Assembly: GCA_032358165.1 (NCBI GenBank)
Contig: JAALGY010000023.1
Location: 186,001 to 250,000 of the forward strand
From: Diplosphaera chodatii
Taxonomy: Eukaryota; Chlorophyta; Trebouxiophyceae; Prasiolales; Stichococcaceae
DNA: 64,000 nucleotides
Direction of reading: 5' to 3'
Shown here piece by piece: positions 36,501 through 47,435 of this stretch (within the stretch, counting starts at the first letter, position 1; every line of letters begins with the position of its first letter). Both the position numbers and the translations under genes were made by a program. The notes beneath the pieces were generated by a model that was given only the letters and a program-made list of their open reading frames with translations, was not told the DNA's origin and made no database searches.

Positions 36501-39500
36501 GTTGCCGCTGCCCCCGCCGTGCAGCGAGTGGCCCCCGCCCAGTGATGGCGACGCGGTGTCGGGCCTCATGTGCCGCCCGCCGCCCCCGCCGCCGCTGCCG
36601 CCGCTGTTGAACTGCGGGAGAAGCACGGCAACACACACTGTACAGGGCATCGTGGACAACGGAACACCAGCAGCACAGCGCACGCATAGCAGTTCATGAG
36701 AGCAGCCAAGATGCGAGTAAGCACCAACTAGCGGTAGACGGAGTGTGTCATAAAGTTTGACTAATGAAATGCCTGCAGACAATGGGGTCAGCCGGCGGCG
36801 GCCGCACCTGGATAACCTGGTCCAGGGAGTCGAAGTGGGTGCCGCCCAGCGTGAAGATCATCCACCCCGGGTGGCCGTCCTGCCACCAGGCCGCCGTGGC
36901 GCGCCGGGTGGTGGCCGCCGCCAGGTCCCGCTGCCCTGGGAGCTGCTGCTCGCTGGGCACCACGTCCATGCCCTCGGGCCGCGTCTGGATCAGCGCTGCA
37001 GGGTGGACAGAGGCTCCAGGGTCAGGGACCTAGGTTTGGGAGGAGACGCGAACACGCGATGAACCTGCAAAGACGCAGCATTGTAACAACAGCGTCTGTA
37101 GCGTCGCAGCACAGAGCACCGTCGACCCAGCATGCCCCTTTGGCACATGCACAGCAGGTCTGCTGCTTGCAGCAGGAGCTGCACCAATACAGGTAGAAGG
37201 TGGGATGTGCATGGTCCCTTGCTTGAAACACTAATGCATGACCATGTACTTCCCCACTGTATCTGCTGTACTTGACCTTCTGTCAGGGTCTCAAATTAGG
37301 TTATTGCACTACTGCTGTGCTGTGATTGACACTCACCCACTGGCGCGTCTGGCTGGATGTCGCCGAGGGCGCACTTGTACAGCAGGCCTACCGACATGTC
37401 TTCTGAGTACCAGGCCCGAACCCGGTTGTCGGCCTACACGTTGCGCACGACGCTTCTCAGCAGCATACGGCGTGCGAGCCAAGGCTTGGCATCAGCGCTC
37501 ACCCCAGCTGTACCCCCTCCCACAACGCTGTGAATTCAGGTATCAGTACACGCTGTTGGCACATCTTTGTCGCAGCAGCGCATTGGCAAATGCAGAATGT
37601 GGGCAGAAAGGCATTGCGCACGTTGACGGCGGTCTTGGCGTGCTCGCAGGCCGAGTCCCACTTTTCCTTCGACAGCTTCAGCAGCTGCTTGAGGCGCTGC
37701 TGCATCTGCCCGTCGCCGCTGCTCATCAGCGCCAGCTTCTGGAACTGCCGCACCTTGGTCACCCTGCAGCGGGATTGCGACAGGTCATGTCAGGGGATGA
37801 CACGGCAGGCTTACCACATGTTTTCACTCTGTTGCTGTAAAAGAGCCGCCTCAAGCACCATGCACGCCGCTGGCAGGCCTGCTTCTCTGCAGGGGTTTCG
37901 TGGAGCTCGTCAAACCGTCTGCAGGGGGATGACAGTGTCCGTGGTATTTGAGCCCGATGATGCATCTGTGAAGGGAATGGCTGTCTGGGGAGCGCACTGG
38001 TGGAGGTCGGGCGGCAGGCGCAGGTCGATCTCGGACTCGGACGCGGCCGCGGCCAGCTCGTTGAGCTTCTTGACGGTCTCCTTGCCGATGTGGTTGAGCT
38101 TGGAGATGGGGTCGTCCAGCGACGGGATCTCCTGCTTCTTCAGGTTCTTCGTGCGTTTGGTCACCACCTGTGGACTCACATGTTGTTCCCTGAGAAATGA
38201 ACAGCTCACCATGATGCCACCATGAAATGAACAACTGTTTGAAGTTGCGGTTAGGATAGACTCAGAGCGAGGAACGCAACGGTCACTGCACACACTGTTG
38301 CTGTGCCACTGCCGTTGCAACTCGGCAAGCTGCTGTCATTGTTCTCTTTGGACATGATGCATGCAGCTGGCGGTGTGCAGGCAACTGCTGTAGTCTGGCG
38401 TCCTCAGCTTATGAAACAGCATGGGAACAGCTTGCCCCTCATGCAGCTTCCTTCTGAGGTGCAGCATCAAAGGTGGAAAGCATTGCAGCGATCGCTCGTG
38501 ACGGCTGCTCACATCAACATGAAGCGACAGCTCGCCCGCTGCGTCATTCACAGAGTTCAGGTACTCACTAGGGGTGTCAAGCCTACACCCTGAGCTCAGG
38601 GTTGGACGCACCACAAATTCCTCGGACACCGCGGGCCGCACGTTGACGGGCGCCCCGTCGGTGCGCACGCACCGCACCATCAGGCGGAAGGGCGGCCGCT
38701 TGGTGCCCGCCAGCACCGACTCGCTGGACTCCGTGACCTTCAGGTCCTTGGCCACCACGAGGCTGTCGCCGCCAAACTTCAGCGTCACCTGCGCGCAGGA
38801 GCTGCCGGCGTCGAGGCACGCGCACAGGCATGCTGCAGTCGCAGCAGCACAGTCTGCAGCTGGGTTTCGCCGCAACTGCGCGAACACGCGGATGCTCAGC
38901 TCCGTAGCTGGAGCAGCTGGAGGATGTGAGCAGCGGCTCATGACGTTGAGTTCAGGGGTCTCCCTCACAGGCTGGAGTCGGGATCAAATCCCTACCTGCG
39001 GCGTCTCGTAGTCGCTGGCGCAGGCGGAGGAGGTGAGCAGGGGCTCATGGCGCTCATGTCAGGGTTTAGAGGTTGAGGTTTGGGATCGGAGGCCCACCTG
39101 CGGCGTCTCGTAGTCGTTGGCGCAGGCGGAGGAGGTGAGCAGGGGCTCCCGCCGCTGGTTGCGCAGCACCATGCAGTCCCGCAGGATGTCCCACGACTGC
39201 TCCCCCTCCTCCCGGCACCGGCTTGCATATTTGTTGCCATCCAGGATGCACACCTGCGAGCGGTGCATAAGGTCCCACGCTCAGGGTGTGCACCAAAGGT
39301 GTTTCCCCATGCGGCCATGCCAGCAGGCCCAGAGATGCTATCGCACAACAAGTGTCAGGAGCAAGGAGGTTTCCGAATGTGGTGCGCGGCAGCTCGCTCA
39401 TTGCTGCCCAAGCGCAGGCAGCACAATCTTTGTTCAAGTGGTGGGGTGATGGGCGTCTCGTGCAGAGAGGTCAGAAGAGCGGCTTGCCTCCAGGCGAAGG

Positions 39501-40911
39501 TTGGACACGTCGTCCGTGATTCGCTGCCCTGTGGCGGCGTCCAGCAGCTCGATCTGTCGCACAGGACCATGGGCGTGTTAGCATTGGCCTGACATGTCGT
39601 GGACGTGCTCATCAACGTCATTCTGCATCATAATTTGGTAGGCCCCTGAAGCCTGCTGTCCTGACATCTGCTCCCAGTGATGACAGCCGCTGCACTGAGC
39701 TCGCTCGCAGGCCCCCTACACACGCAGCCCACCTGTATCTCGCCGTCGCATTTGGCCAGCAGCCGGTCGCCGACCCAGTACTTGGGTGCAAAGTTGCCGG
39801 TGCACCGCCGCGCGGGGTTCTGCTTGCACAGCACGCACTGCGGCCGGTTGCAGCCGTGATTCCTGCACATACACGGCATCACTAGGGCCGTCAGCGATCT
39901 GCTGCAGGCAATCTCCGGGGCATAACCGGCGTGAGGTTGTGACACAGGGATCTGCGCCGAGCTGCCGAGGCGGCATGAGCTGCCTGCGATGGATGGTGCA
40001 ACATTATGCAGCTGCGGCCAGATGCTGCAGCTAGCGAGCATCAGTCATGGGGCAGGCCTGCGAGCTGCACACGGCTCACAATGGGGCACCCAGAGCAGCG
40101 ATCTCCAGTACCAGCAGCTGCAGCAGAAGGCGCTGTGTGCGGTGTGAAACATGGTAGCCTGAGGCCGCGCGAGGCCGACCGCTCGCAGTGTGTCCATCAG
40201 ATGACACAGAAAACAGTTGATCCCTCGAACTTGCCTGCGACGGCTGCTGTGGTGCCAAGTTGACCCCAGCCTCATACACGGCACTGAGGATGCCCATGTA
40301 CGGCTGCACATGCGCGAGGCTGCTTGCCGGAGAGGTGCCGAGCAATCCTAGACGACGGCGTGTGTTCCCGTGTGCAGCTCTGGCCCCAGCCGCAGCTGCA
40401 CGCCGTGCCTATCAGACCTCGCGTTTACCCCAGAGCCCGATTACCACTTTCTCAACACCTACGGGCCGCAGGCGTACGAGGCCTCGTGCGGTGCATGACC
40501 TCAGCCACAGACACCAGGCCTATCCTGCGTGTGTGAGACATGCCGGGCAACGGTTTGCTGGCGCTGATGCGGCCTAGCACCTGCCTGCTGTTGCCCTGCT
40601 GGGCACTGGCGGGCTGCCTGACTGCCCCTGTCCGGGCGACCGGGACTCTATTCGGCTGCATGCATGATGCATACACACCTGCAATCGTGCACGAAGACCA
40701 GCTCCAGCTTGCGGGTCTGCTCCGACCGAGGTGCCTCCGGACGAACAACAGATGCCTCCGAAAGGGCCTGCCTCACGGCGGCAAACACCTGCGGCACCGC
40801 CACCGCCGGGCACAGCAGCTGGGCGACGCGGAGCCCGAACTGCATCAGGAACGTCTCCGACGGGGGCTCCTGCAGCGGGCGCGCCATTTGCTTCATGGCC
40901 TTCATGACCAT
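33536..40911 (-). CDS. CBP60-like protein with N-terminal cysteine cluster and Q/G/P-rich C-terminus
   Basis: Resembles plant CALMODULIN-BINDING PROTEIN 60 transcription factors. Exons: 40679-40911, 39733-39862, 39488-39553, 39098-39253, 38612-38788, 37998-38167, 37622-37763, 37337-37433, 36808-36995, 36432-36611, 36206-36308, 35929-36095, 35491-35695, 35145-35298, 34786-34886, 34215-34618, 33953-34060, 33536-33802; 1015 residues. CBP60-like signs: an N-terminal helical block leading into KLELVF, a beta-rich block containing RREPLL, then PSLDD with LNHIGKET, and WDSACEHAKTAV at about 346-357, which parallels the MWEVTVEHAKTCV region of CBP60. Unlike plant CBP60, Cys 77, 82, 87, 90 and 98 form a zinc-binding-like cluster. 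The C-terminal 600 residues are low complexity with an AAKRRRLE nuclear-localisation-type motif and a poly-Gln run. One intron starts with GC (GAG|GCAAGC). The start is uncertain: a coding-looking upstream ATG at 41178 could splice in. Family call moderate. Confidence 0.62.
35123..35132 (-). repeat. Telomere-like CCCTAAACCC motif in a CBP60-like intron
   Basis: Plus-strand GGGTTTAGGG, i.e. CCCTAAACCC in the sense of the gene, 13 bases inside the intron following exon 35145-35298. A second, AGGGTTTGGGGTTTAGG, lies at 35312-35328 in the preceding intron. Confidence 0.6.
38904..39147 (-). repeat. Three tandem copies of an exon 3' end in the CBP60-like gene
   Basis: The 3' end of exon 39098-39253 plus its donor (39094-39147) is repeated at 38991-39045 almost perfectly, including an intact CAG|GTAGGG donor, and again more degenerately at about 38904-38942 without a donor. 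Spacing is about 102 and 107 bases. The extra copies lie in the following intron. Confidence 0.8.
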
Positions 40912-43115
40912 ACTGTGCAAGCCATTGGCAGTACCACAATGCTGCGGGCGGTATGCATGCGTCCTGGCGGGCTTCCACTTAGCATCAAGTGGTGTCAAAA
41001 GTGCTGAAGCATGACTGGAGCAGCGTTCGTAGCCTGTCCGAGGGTGGGTAGTCACCGTTTGCAGTGCATCCGTTCTGCTCCCGACTCCCAGGTCCCCGCC
41101 CGACAGGCCCACCGGCAGCGGCGAGGGGCCGTACCGATGCATTCTGGCTCCAGGCACCACGGCTGGGGGCGGCATCATGTTGGCATTGCGCCAACCAGGT
41201 CACCGGTGCCAGCTCAACATCAGCCCGGCACTGCAACCCGTTTGATAAGGCTTCTGCCCTGCAAACACCTGCTGCAGCATCCCAGCCCCTTGGAAGACCT
41301 CTGTACCTGCATAGTGTATGTGTGGGCCAAGCAATGCGGGAGGTCTGATCAGTGGGCGAAGCTAGTCGGGCATAATTGCACGTCAGGGTGGGCAAAAGAA
41401 AGGAAGATTCTTGTTAGGCAGTGAAGCTAGTGGGGCAGCTACGCATGAAAGGAGCATAGGTTCGACTGGAGTCTTCTGGTGGTCTCCAACGCATCTAGAT
41501 GATCTCATCGATGATAGCAACCCTGCGGCAAAGCCGGAAGCTCCTAGGCAGCTGGAACGACCGTTTGCTCGCTCCGCCGTCCGCACATACGGCATTCGAG
41601 CGTTTTGCCCTCTCAACATCTTCCAACATCTCCACACAGCCTACCGATACAGCTCGCCTCGCGAACGGACGCGGAGCCTTTCGACGCGCAGGTCTCCACC
41701 TCAGCCATGGCATTCAGGTGCGACGGAGGATCTGGCAACCCGCCGTAAACATGTGCTGCTGGACACAAAGCATACTTTGCTGCAGTCTGGACAGACATCC
41801 GCTGGTCTGGGCTGTTACAGCACTAGTCGCATCGTCCCCCTTGTCATCTCAGAGAGGGCAGGCGAACACTCGAAGCCGAGCGTGCTCCCAGCACTGCTGT
41901 TTTCTAACTGCTTGTGTTTAGGCTTATATGAACACACCGGCACGAATGTAGCGTCTTGGGGGGTCCGCAGTTGGCTGTGCCTTGTCACCTTCGCGGTGAC
42001 TTCCATGTTGTACATAGCCTGGCTACTTTCGTCGGCCAACGTGCTGCTGGCACACGGTGCCACCCGTCTGACTACCCACGTCTGAATCGTTCGGGTGCTG
42101 TCCATCACACGGTTCCTGCCACCGCGACTGTGCAGCGTGACACGGCTGGGATTTGCTCGAACCACACACTGGGCAAACTCGTGCACCATCTCAACTCTGG
42201 AATTTTGACAGCTTCAGGCTCTTACACACTTGAATATCCTGTGCGCAGGCTCCCATTCTTCGGCCGCCGCCGGACACGGACACACACGGTTGGCGCCCGC
42301 CGCAGCCGGGGCTGTGGGTGCTTCCTCTGCGGCCATGGTGCCACCGTGGCGTAAACTCAGCAGGATGCAGCAGATTGATCATATGCGGGCGACCTTCCTC
42401 TGACTGACAGGGGCACACATTGTGGTTTGTCGTGACACAGCATCAGTGACTGTTGATATGCCCTCATGGCTGATAGCGCAGTCAAAATTCATTCCCTCGG
42501 CTCTTGCTCACTGATCAGGCGTTTGAAAATTGTCCTCAGCTTTTGTACTGTAAGAGAACTGTGATCTCCAAGTAACACCTCTAAGAGCCGTGGCCATACC
42601 GCCCCACGTTCTCACAGTGACATTGCACATCCATACAGTTGGTAAGTAGCACTCACGACCGTGCACATGCGCAGGCAGCACAATGGCAGGCTGTGTGTAC
42701 TGACACTCATCGTAGCAAGCCCATCATGCAGTAACATCTGGTGATAGTCAGTAGATGTTATGAAGCGTGCTCATGTTTCATCATCCAAGTGACTGCACAA
42801 CATGACGGTAGCTGTTGGTTTACAGCTCAGCCGTCAAAACTTGCAGCATAGACAGTGTACACAAGTTGCAATACGCATATTGATGCACAGTAATCCTGTG
42901 ATGAACACAAGCCTGCACTGCCACCATCCGTAAAGCTTGGTACAGCTCAGGGCGTCAGGTCATATTCGGTGTCTGATCACGCATGCACTGCTGTGTAGCG
43001 GCTCACAACCACTGCTGCTGCAGCAGCCCCTCCACCACTCTACGCCTGCGTCGTGATCATGCCCGCCGCCGCCGCCGCAGAAAAGCAAGCCCCATCGCAG
43101 GGCGTGTGCCCCGCC
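40912..43115. other. Intergenic region with a CpG-rich, stop-poor stretch
   Basis: About 2.2 kb between the CBP60-like start and the SYLF stop. 41000-41178 may hold a 5' exon of the CBP60-like gene. From about 41,410 to 42,350 the text is richer in CG dinucleotides than its flanks and several frames on both strands stay open (for example 41499-41921 plus, 140 codons), but no frame shows a domain, signal peptide or splice pattern. A 15-base near-repeat (GAAGCTAGTSGGGCA, S being C or G) occurs near 41,358 and 41,423. From 42,360 to 43,000 I see nothing beyond AT-richer flank. Confidence 0.4.
42820..42824 (-). terminator. Possible polyadenylation signal (TGTAA) of the SYLF gene
   Basis: TTACA on the plus strand, 292 bases beyond the SYLF stop on the minus strand. 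The distance is plausible for an algal 3' untranslated region. Confidence 0.35.
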
Positions 43116-45378
43116 TCACAGGGTGTACTGCGCCGTTGGGACGGAGCCGCCGGTTGCGTCTGCTGTCGGCGCCGCCGTCGGCGGCGGCGCCTTGCCGGCG
43201 CCCAGCACGCTGTACAGCGGCGCCGCCACCGGCGGGTGCTGCACCTGCGCCATGCACGCAAGTGTGATGGAAACTGCACACAAACCCTGGGCCATGCAAC
43301 CCAGACAGTCAACCAGCCCACAAATGCAACATCTGTCGGCATCGGAAGGCCGGCACCCTCACAGCACGCCGGGTGAGCAGCAGCAGCCGCCAAACCGGCA
43401 GGCAGCAGATGCTACTAGCCAGGAGTCTAGTCCAGGAGTCTGCCTCAGAGCACTGGGCCGCACCTGCCCAGCCAGGATGCGGTCGGGTGTGATGCCGGGC
43501 TGCTGCGGGTACACCTTGGCGTTGGTGCTGGCGTCGGAGGTCGTCACGCCGCCTGCAGGACAGCGCAGCGGACGCAGCTCGTGACACTGCCAAGACGTGC
43601 GCAGCCTCTCTTTTCCCCATGCCCAGCGACATCGTCATGGGGTGTCTCCGGTCAGCTGAGGGCATGCATGCGGCATAGCCATGTGCCTGGCTGCTCACCT
43701 GTGATGGTGAGGTCGAACAGCAGACCCTGCAGCATGCAGGCAGCAGTCGTTCGTCAGATGCGTGCCAGCACTATTGAACCAGATTGTCAGAGAAGCAGCT
43801 GCGATGTAATATTGCCTCAAGCATGCTGCAGCATCTGATGCATGTGCACTCAATTGTGGCTGCCACAGCATGCTGTCTGCAGGTGCCACCCTGGCCGCAC
43901 CTTTGCGAAGTTGAACACAAAGGCGTCGCGGTCGCCGCTGCTGATGTGCGCCTTGAGGCTGCCGCCCTCCATATCTGCTGCAGAGGAAGTACAAATTCAC
44001 ATTTCTAGTCATTCTGTGATACTTCCAGCAGATCAAGCTCAGCAACCACCCAGGACCAAGGCTGTTCGAGCACCCAGCCGCAGGCTATGACATCACTGCG
44101 GTCAGCCCTCGCCGCGGGGGCTGTGGCTGCCATCTGACAGGGGCCACAGGTGCGCCTGTACTGCTGCAAAACCTAAGGCCTAGCCCAGAGCCTTGCATCA
44201 ACGTGCCCCACCGTCGGGCTTGACATAGTCGACGCTCAGCCCGGCACCGAACTTGAAGTCCATCTCGGGGCTCTGGTACTGCGCCAAGGCCCTGTGACAA
44301 CCAGACCCGCATGCTGATTGATGCAACTCAATGAAAAGGCTGTGACAGGTTGCTGCATGCGGCCAGATCCAGTGCGGTCAGGCACAAGTGAGGGTGATTC
44401 AAAACTGGCAAGGTGGCGCAGCTCACTTCTCGGTATTCAGAACAATCACCGTCTCAGCCCTGCTGATGCCTGCAGCAGCGGCACGGTCTCGAATGAGAGC
44501 CAACCGATGGTCGCACTGGAAAAATGTCTGCGGTCACAGCAGCATGCGCAGCACTGCATGAAGTGTATTGCTGCATGCGAACACACCCAGAGTGATGCCG
44601 CCGCCTGCAGCATGCCACTTGAAGAAGGCCGGCGCGCTCCAGTCGCCGTTGGGCAGGTGCGACACCACAAAGCCGCTGCCCAACTGCACAACACAGCACG
44701 CGCAGATCAGGGGCCGTGCACAGCTCGCTTCACTGCCAGCTGGTGCAGCGTCTCGACGAGCAGCCATGTCTTGTTTTGCGCCGCTGCTGTTGCACACCGG
44801 TGCACACGCATGCAAGCAACGGGTGTTGAGCAGCAATGCTACAGGGCCGCACCTGGCCGCCAACGTACATCAGGCCAGCCTTCCAGGTCGACATGAACAC
44901 CAGACCCTGCGCCGGAGATCCCAGGGTTTGCTGTTGCTCTCTGGACAAGCAGGATACACTGCTCCAAGGCATGGTTGCTGCACACCATCGTCCTCACCTT
45001 GGCATTGCGGATCAGGTCATCGTAGAGCGTTCCCACCTGCACTCGAGCACGACTTCTGAACAGGGCTTACGTGAATGTGCGACACTGCAGAGCTTAGGGC
45101 AATGGCATACGAGGCATGCAGGATGCGGCAGTCGAATCAACACGCACCGCCGGCGTGGCCTTGACCTGCAGGCAGCAAGCATGCCGGTCGCGATTCGCAT
45201 GTGCAGATGTGCAGATGCTCAGTGAAGCGTTTTGGCATTTACGTCAGGATCTGGCGCCATGGGTTTGCATGAAGCACAGACACAACATGCAAAACACAGC
45301 AGCACAGCGCACCTTGGCAAGCAGCGTGACGGCAGGTGCGGCCTCGGATCCGGGTTTTGTTGCAAGCAGGTCTGACAT
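43116..45378 (-). CDS. SYLF (Ysc84/SH3YL1-type) lipid-binding domain protein
   Basis: SYLF domains bind phosphoinositides and, in yeast Ysc84, actin; plant and algal relatives act in membrane traffic. Exons: 45313-45378, 45148-45165, 44998-45036, 44853-44906, 44587-44683, 44427-44469, 44212-44291, 43901-43977, 43699-43726, 43464-43552, 43116-43244; 239 residues, about the length of a stand-alone SYLF protein. Family landmarks in order: IRNAKGLVFMSTWKAGLMY, LGSGFVVSHLPNGDWSAPAFF, AAGGGITLGG, ETVIVLNTEKAL, FKFGAGLSVDYVKPDG, and DAFVFNFAKGLLFDLTITGG. There is no FYVE or SH3 domain and no signal peptide. The second coding exon is only 18 bases long, yet all phases close. The C-terminus is a short Ala/Pro-rich tail. 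A TATATA box lies 70 bases upstream of the start. Confidence 0.87.
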
Positions 45379-45447
45379 ACTGCTGAACCTTTGACAAGAG
45401 AGCAACCTCGCCGCTGCTGTCACCTTCCGGTTTAATCGTGAGCGATC

Positions 45448-45453
45448 TATATA
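45448..45453 (-). promoter_or_regulatory. Candidate TATA box of the SYLF gene
   Basis: TATATA, 70 bases upstream of the predicted SYLF start codon on the minus strand, in an otherwise mixed-composition stretch. Position fits a core promoter with a short leader. Confidence 0.4.
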
Positions 45454-45900
45454 CTGTGGGAGCCCGACACGCTTGCAACGAATGCTTCGAGTGTGAGAAT
45501 GTCAGTAGTAAGCTTTATGAGACTGAGTTCTGTTTGGGGTCTGGCTCTGCCGAGTCTCTTCCATTTCTTCTCATATTTGCTCCCGGAGGAGCACGCTTCC
45601 TCACAGCTGCCCGCCCAGTACGGCACTGGCAGGGGTGTGCCTGTCTTCGGAATCTAGCTAGTATGCCAATGTGTCTGAACATAAACCCAAAGATTCCAGG
45701 ATGCCAAGCAGGCATTCCCTGATATTATACACCCTGATACTGCCGAATGTAACGCATGTCCAATGCAAGCAGTCACACAAACCCCAACATTGTTCGGCGC
45801 CGCACATCAATCATTTCTTGTGTGTCACCCACAACGCATGTAAGCCCATAGTACAGCTGTCAAGCCCCCGAGCAGCGCGGCACTAGCGCCCGCCGTCAGA
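45454..45900. other. Intergenic region upstream of SYLF and downstream of the secreted Cys-rich gene
   Basis: About 450 bases without a coding-like frame on either strand. It should hold distal SYLF promoter sequence and the 3' end of the neighbouring transcript. A TGTAA at about 45,838 is on the plus strand and fits no gene here. Confidence 0.4.
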
Positions 45901-46672
45901 CTAAGCTGTGCCGGAGCGCGGCCAGAAGCCCTTCCAGCCGGCGCCCTGCATGTTCCACGCCACCCTGCCGCGCAGCTGCTGCGTGCAGATCTGCGGCACG
46001 TGTGTGAACATGGTCACGAGACGTCGCAGCGTGTCCTCCTGGGAACGTGACAGAGGCATCCTGCAGGGTGTCTGCCACGTAATGCCACACAGTGCTGCCA
46101 GGCACAGACCGGCTTGCCGACACTGCCTCCCAGCTCATGCACACCACCATCACGACCAGCAACTACATGCTGCACCGCAGCCTGCTCCTTGACCAGTCCC
46201 TCACCTCCTCGGAGCAGGTGCACCAGGACGGGTTGTCGGCACTGGAGGCGCGGGCGATGACGTCCGCCAGCGGGTTGCGGTTGCCGTGCGGCGAGGCGTC
46301 GTTGCCCGGCGTGACGATGCCCTCGCAGCACACGAAGTGGTGGCTGCCTGCGCACCGCACCAAGACGCATCCATTGTCTCACTGTCCGCATGGCAACTGC
46401 TGCCGAAACACCCCAATTCCCAACCGCAGTAGCTTTGCGCCAGTGCCTGGCCGACCTGGCCGTAAATGCCCCTGAGCGCTAGCACAGAACCATGCCCATT
46501 GCAGGGTGTAACGCTACTCACCGTCTGCTGGGAAACAGTGCTGGGTGAGCGGGGAGCTGAGGTCCAGGCTGCCGCAGGGCTGCGGCGGGTGCGGAGCCGC
46601 CGCTGACGTGCTCAGCAGGCACAGCAGCGCCAGGACGAGTGTGATGCAGCTGCTTGATCTGCTGCACAGCAT
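45901..46672 (-). CDS. Small secreted cysteine-rich protein, function unknown
   Basis: Not recognised. Three exons, 46522-46672, 46205-46347 and 45901-45990, give 127 residues in continuous frame. Residues 1-26 form a clear signal peptide (Arg near the start, then ITLVLALLCLL, then Ala-Ala-Ala), so it should enter the secretory pathway. The mature part of about 100 residues has seven cysteines (QPCG, HCF, VCC, WCTC, EIC) and ends in a Trp/Gly-rich basic stretch (AWNMQGAGWKGFWPRSG). There is no membrane segment and no known domain I can name. It sits between SYLF and GT21 genes in the same orientation with its own TATA-like box. Could be a wall or extracellular protein or a signalling peptide precursor; I have no evidence to choose. 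Confidence 0.75.
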
Positions 46673-46914
46673 GGCTGCGACGATGCCGCTGACCACTTGG
46701 TTAGCGTGCAGGCGGTACGAGATGCACTGCTGTGCAGAGTCCAGCCGCGATCGCCTCTGCAAGTCTGTTATGAGGAATAAATCTCGTCTTGCAGTTGATG
46801 CTTGATTGTTCTGTTGGCTCGTCTGAAAGCAGAACAGGCTTCTGACGCCTTCGACGTGGCAGTGTGTAACCTTTATGCACGGTCCGTCACCGCTGCAGCA
46901 ATGTTGTTGAGACG

Positions 46915-46920
46915 TATATA
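46915..46920 (-). promoter_or_regulatory. Candidate TATA box of the secreted Cys-rich gene
   Basis: TATATA within CTATATACGT on the minus strand, 243 bases upstream of the predicted start codon. It would imply a leader of about 200 bases. Confidence 0.3.
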
Positions 46921-47435
46921 GCAGGCTGTAAATGGCACGACACAACCTTCGTCACTGTGATAGGTTCCAAGCTTCTGAGCCGCTGTAGCGCAAGGCGTGC
47001 AGGTGCTTGGGAAGTGGAAATGCACGACAACGGGGGCCACCGAGGCCTCTTTCGACAATCGAGGGAGCCTGGGGCCTATCCACTGGGGCCTCTCCACCCC
47101 AGAGCAGCCTGGGGTGGATAGGCACGTGGCTGTCGTCTTGGCTCCGCATTACTCGTCAGGTAGACGTAGCGGCTGCCTGGATGCGACAGCTCTATGATGT
47201 AGAGCTTGTCGTCCCAAAATGAGTAAAGTCTAAAGTGTGGGTTAACGCATGCCCCATCGACTTCATTCACATTCTTGCGGAAGTCGCACGCCAGCATGAA
47301 CCCTCTGCTACCTTTAAGCTGCATGCCAGGTGTGATGTCGCTCATTGCTCGCGCTGACCCCATGCCAAAACACCAACCTCTGATATTGTTGAAACCTCAG
47401 ACGAAATGTCTTCCGCTCCAGCTCAGCCTAGGCCT
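46921..47435. other. Region between the secreted Cys-rich gene and GT21, with a hairpin at 47074-47123
   Basis: Should hold the 3' untranslated region of the GT21 gene. It contains an inverted repeat: TCCACCCCAG (47093-47102) pairs with CTGGGGTGGA (47109-47118) around a 6-base loop, and GCCTATCCAC (47074-47083) can pair with GTGGATAGGC (47114-47123) as an alternative fold. A 95-codon minus frame here has no domain. Confidence 0.45.

Noticed and set aside
41411..42085. 224-codon open frame on the plus strand
   Set aside because: It does not begin with ATG, overlaps other open frames on both strands, and shows no domain, signal peptide or splice support. More likely a by-product of CG-rich composition.
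44470..44520. Longer version of the SYLF exon starting at the TTCCAG acceptor near 44520
   Set aside because: In the phase set by the previous exon it hits a stop; the acceptor at 44470 restores the family motif GG-x3-AETVIVLN.
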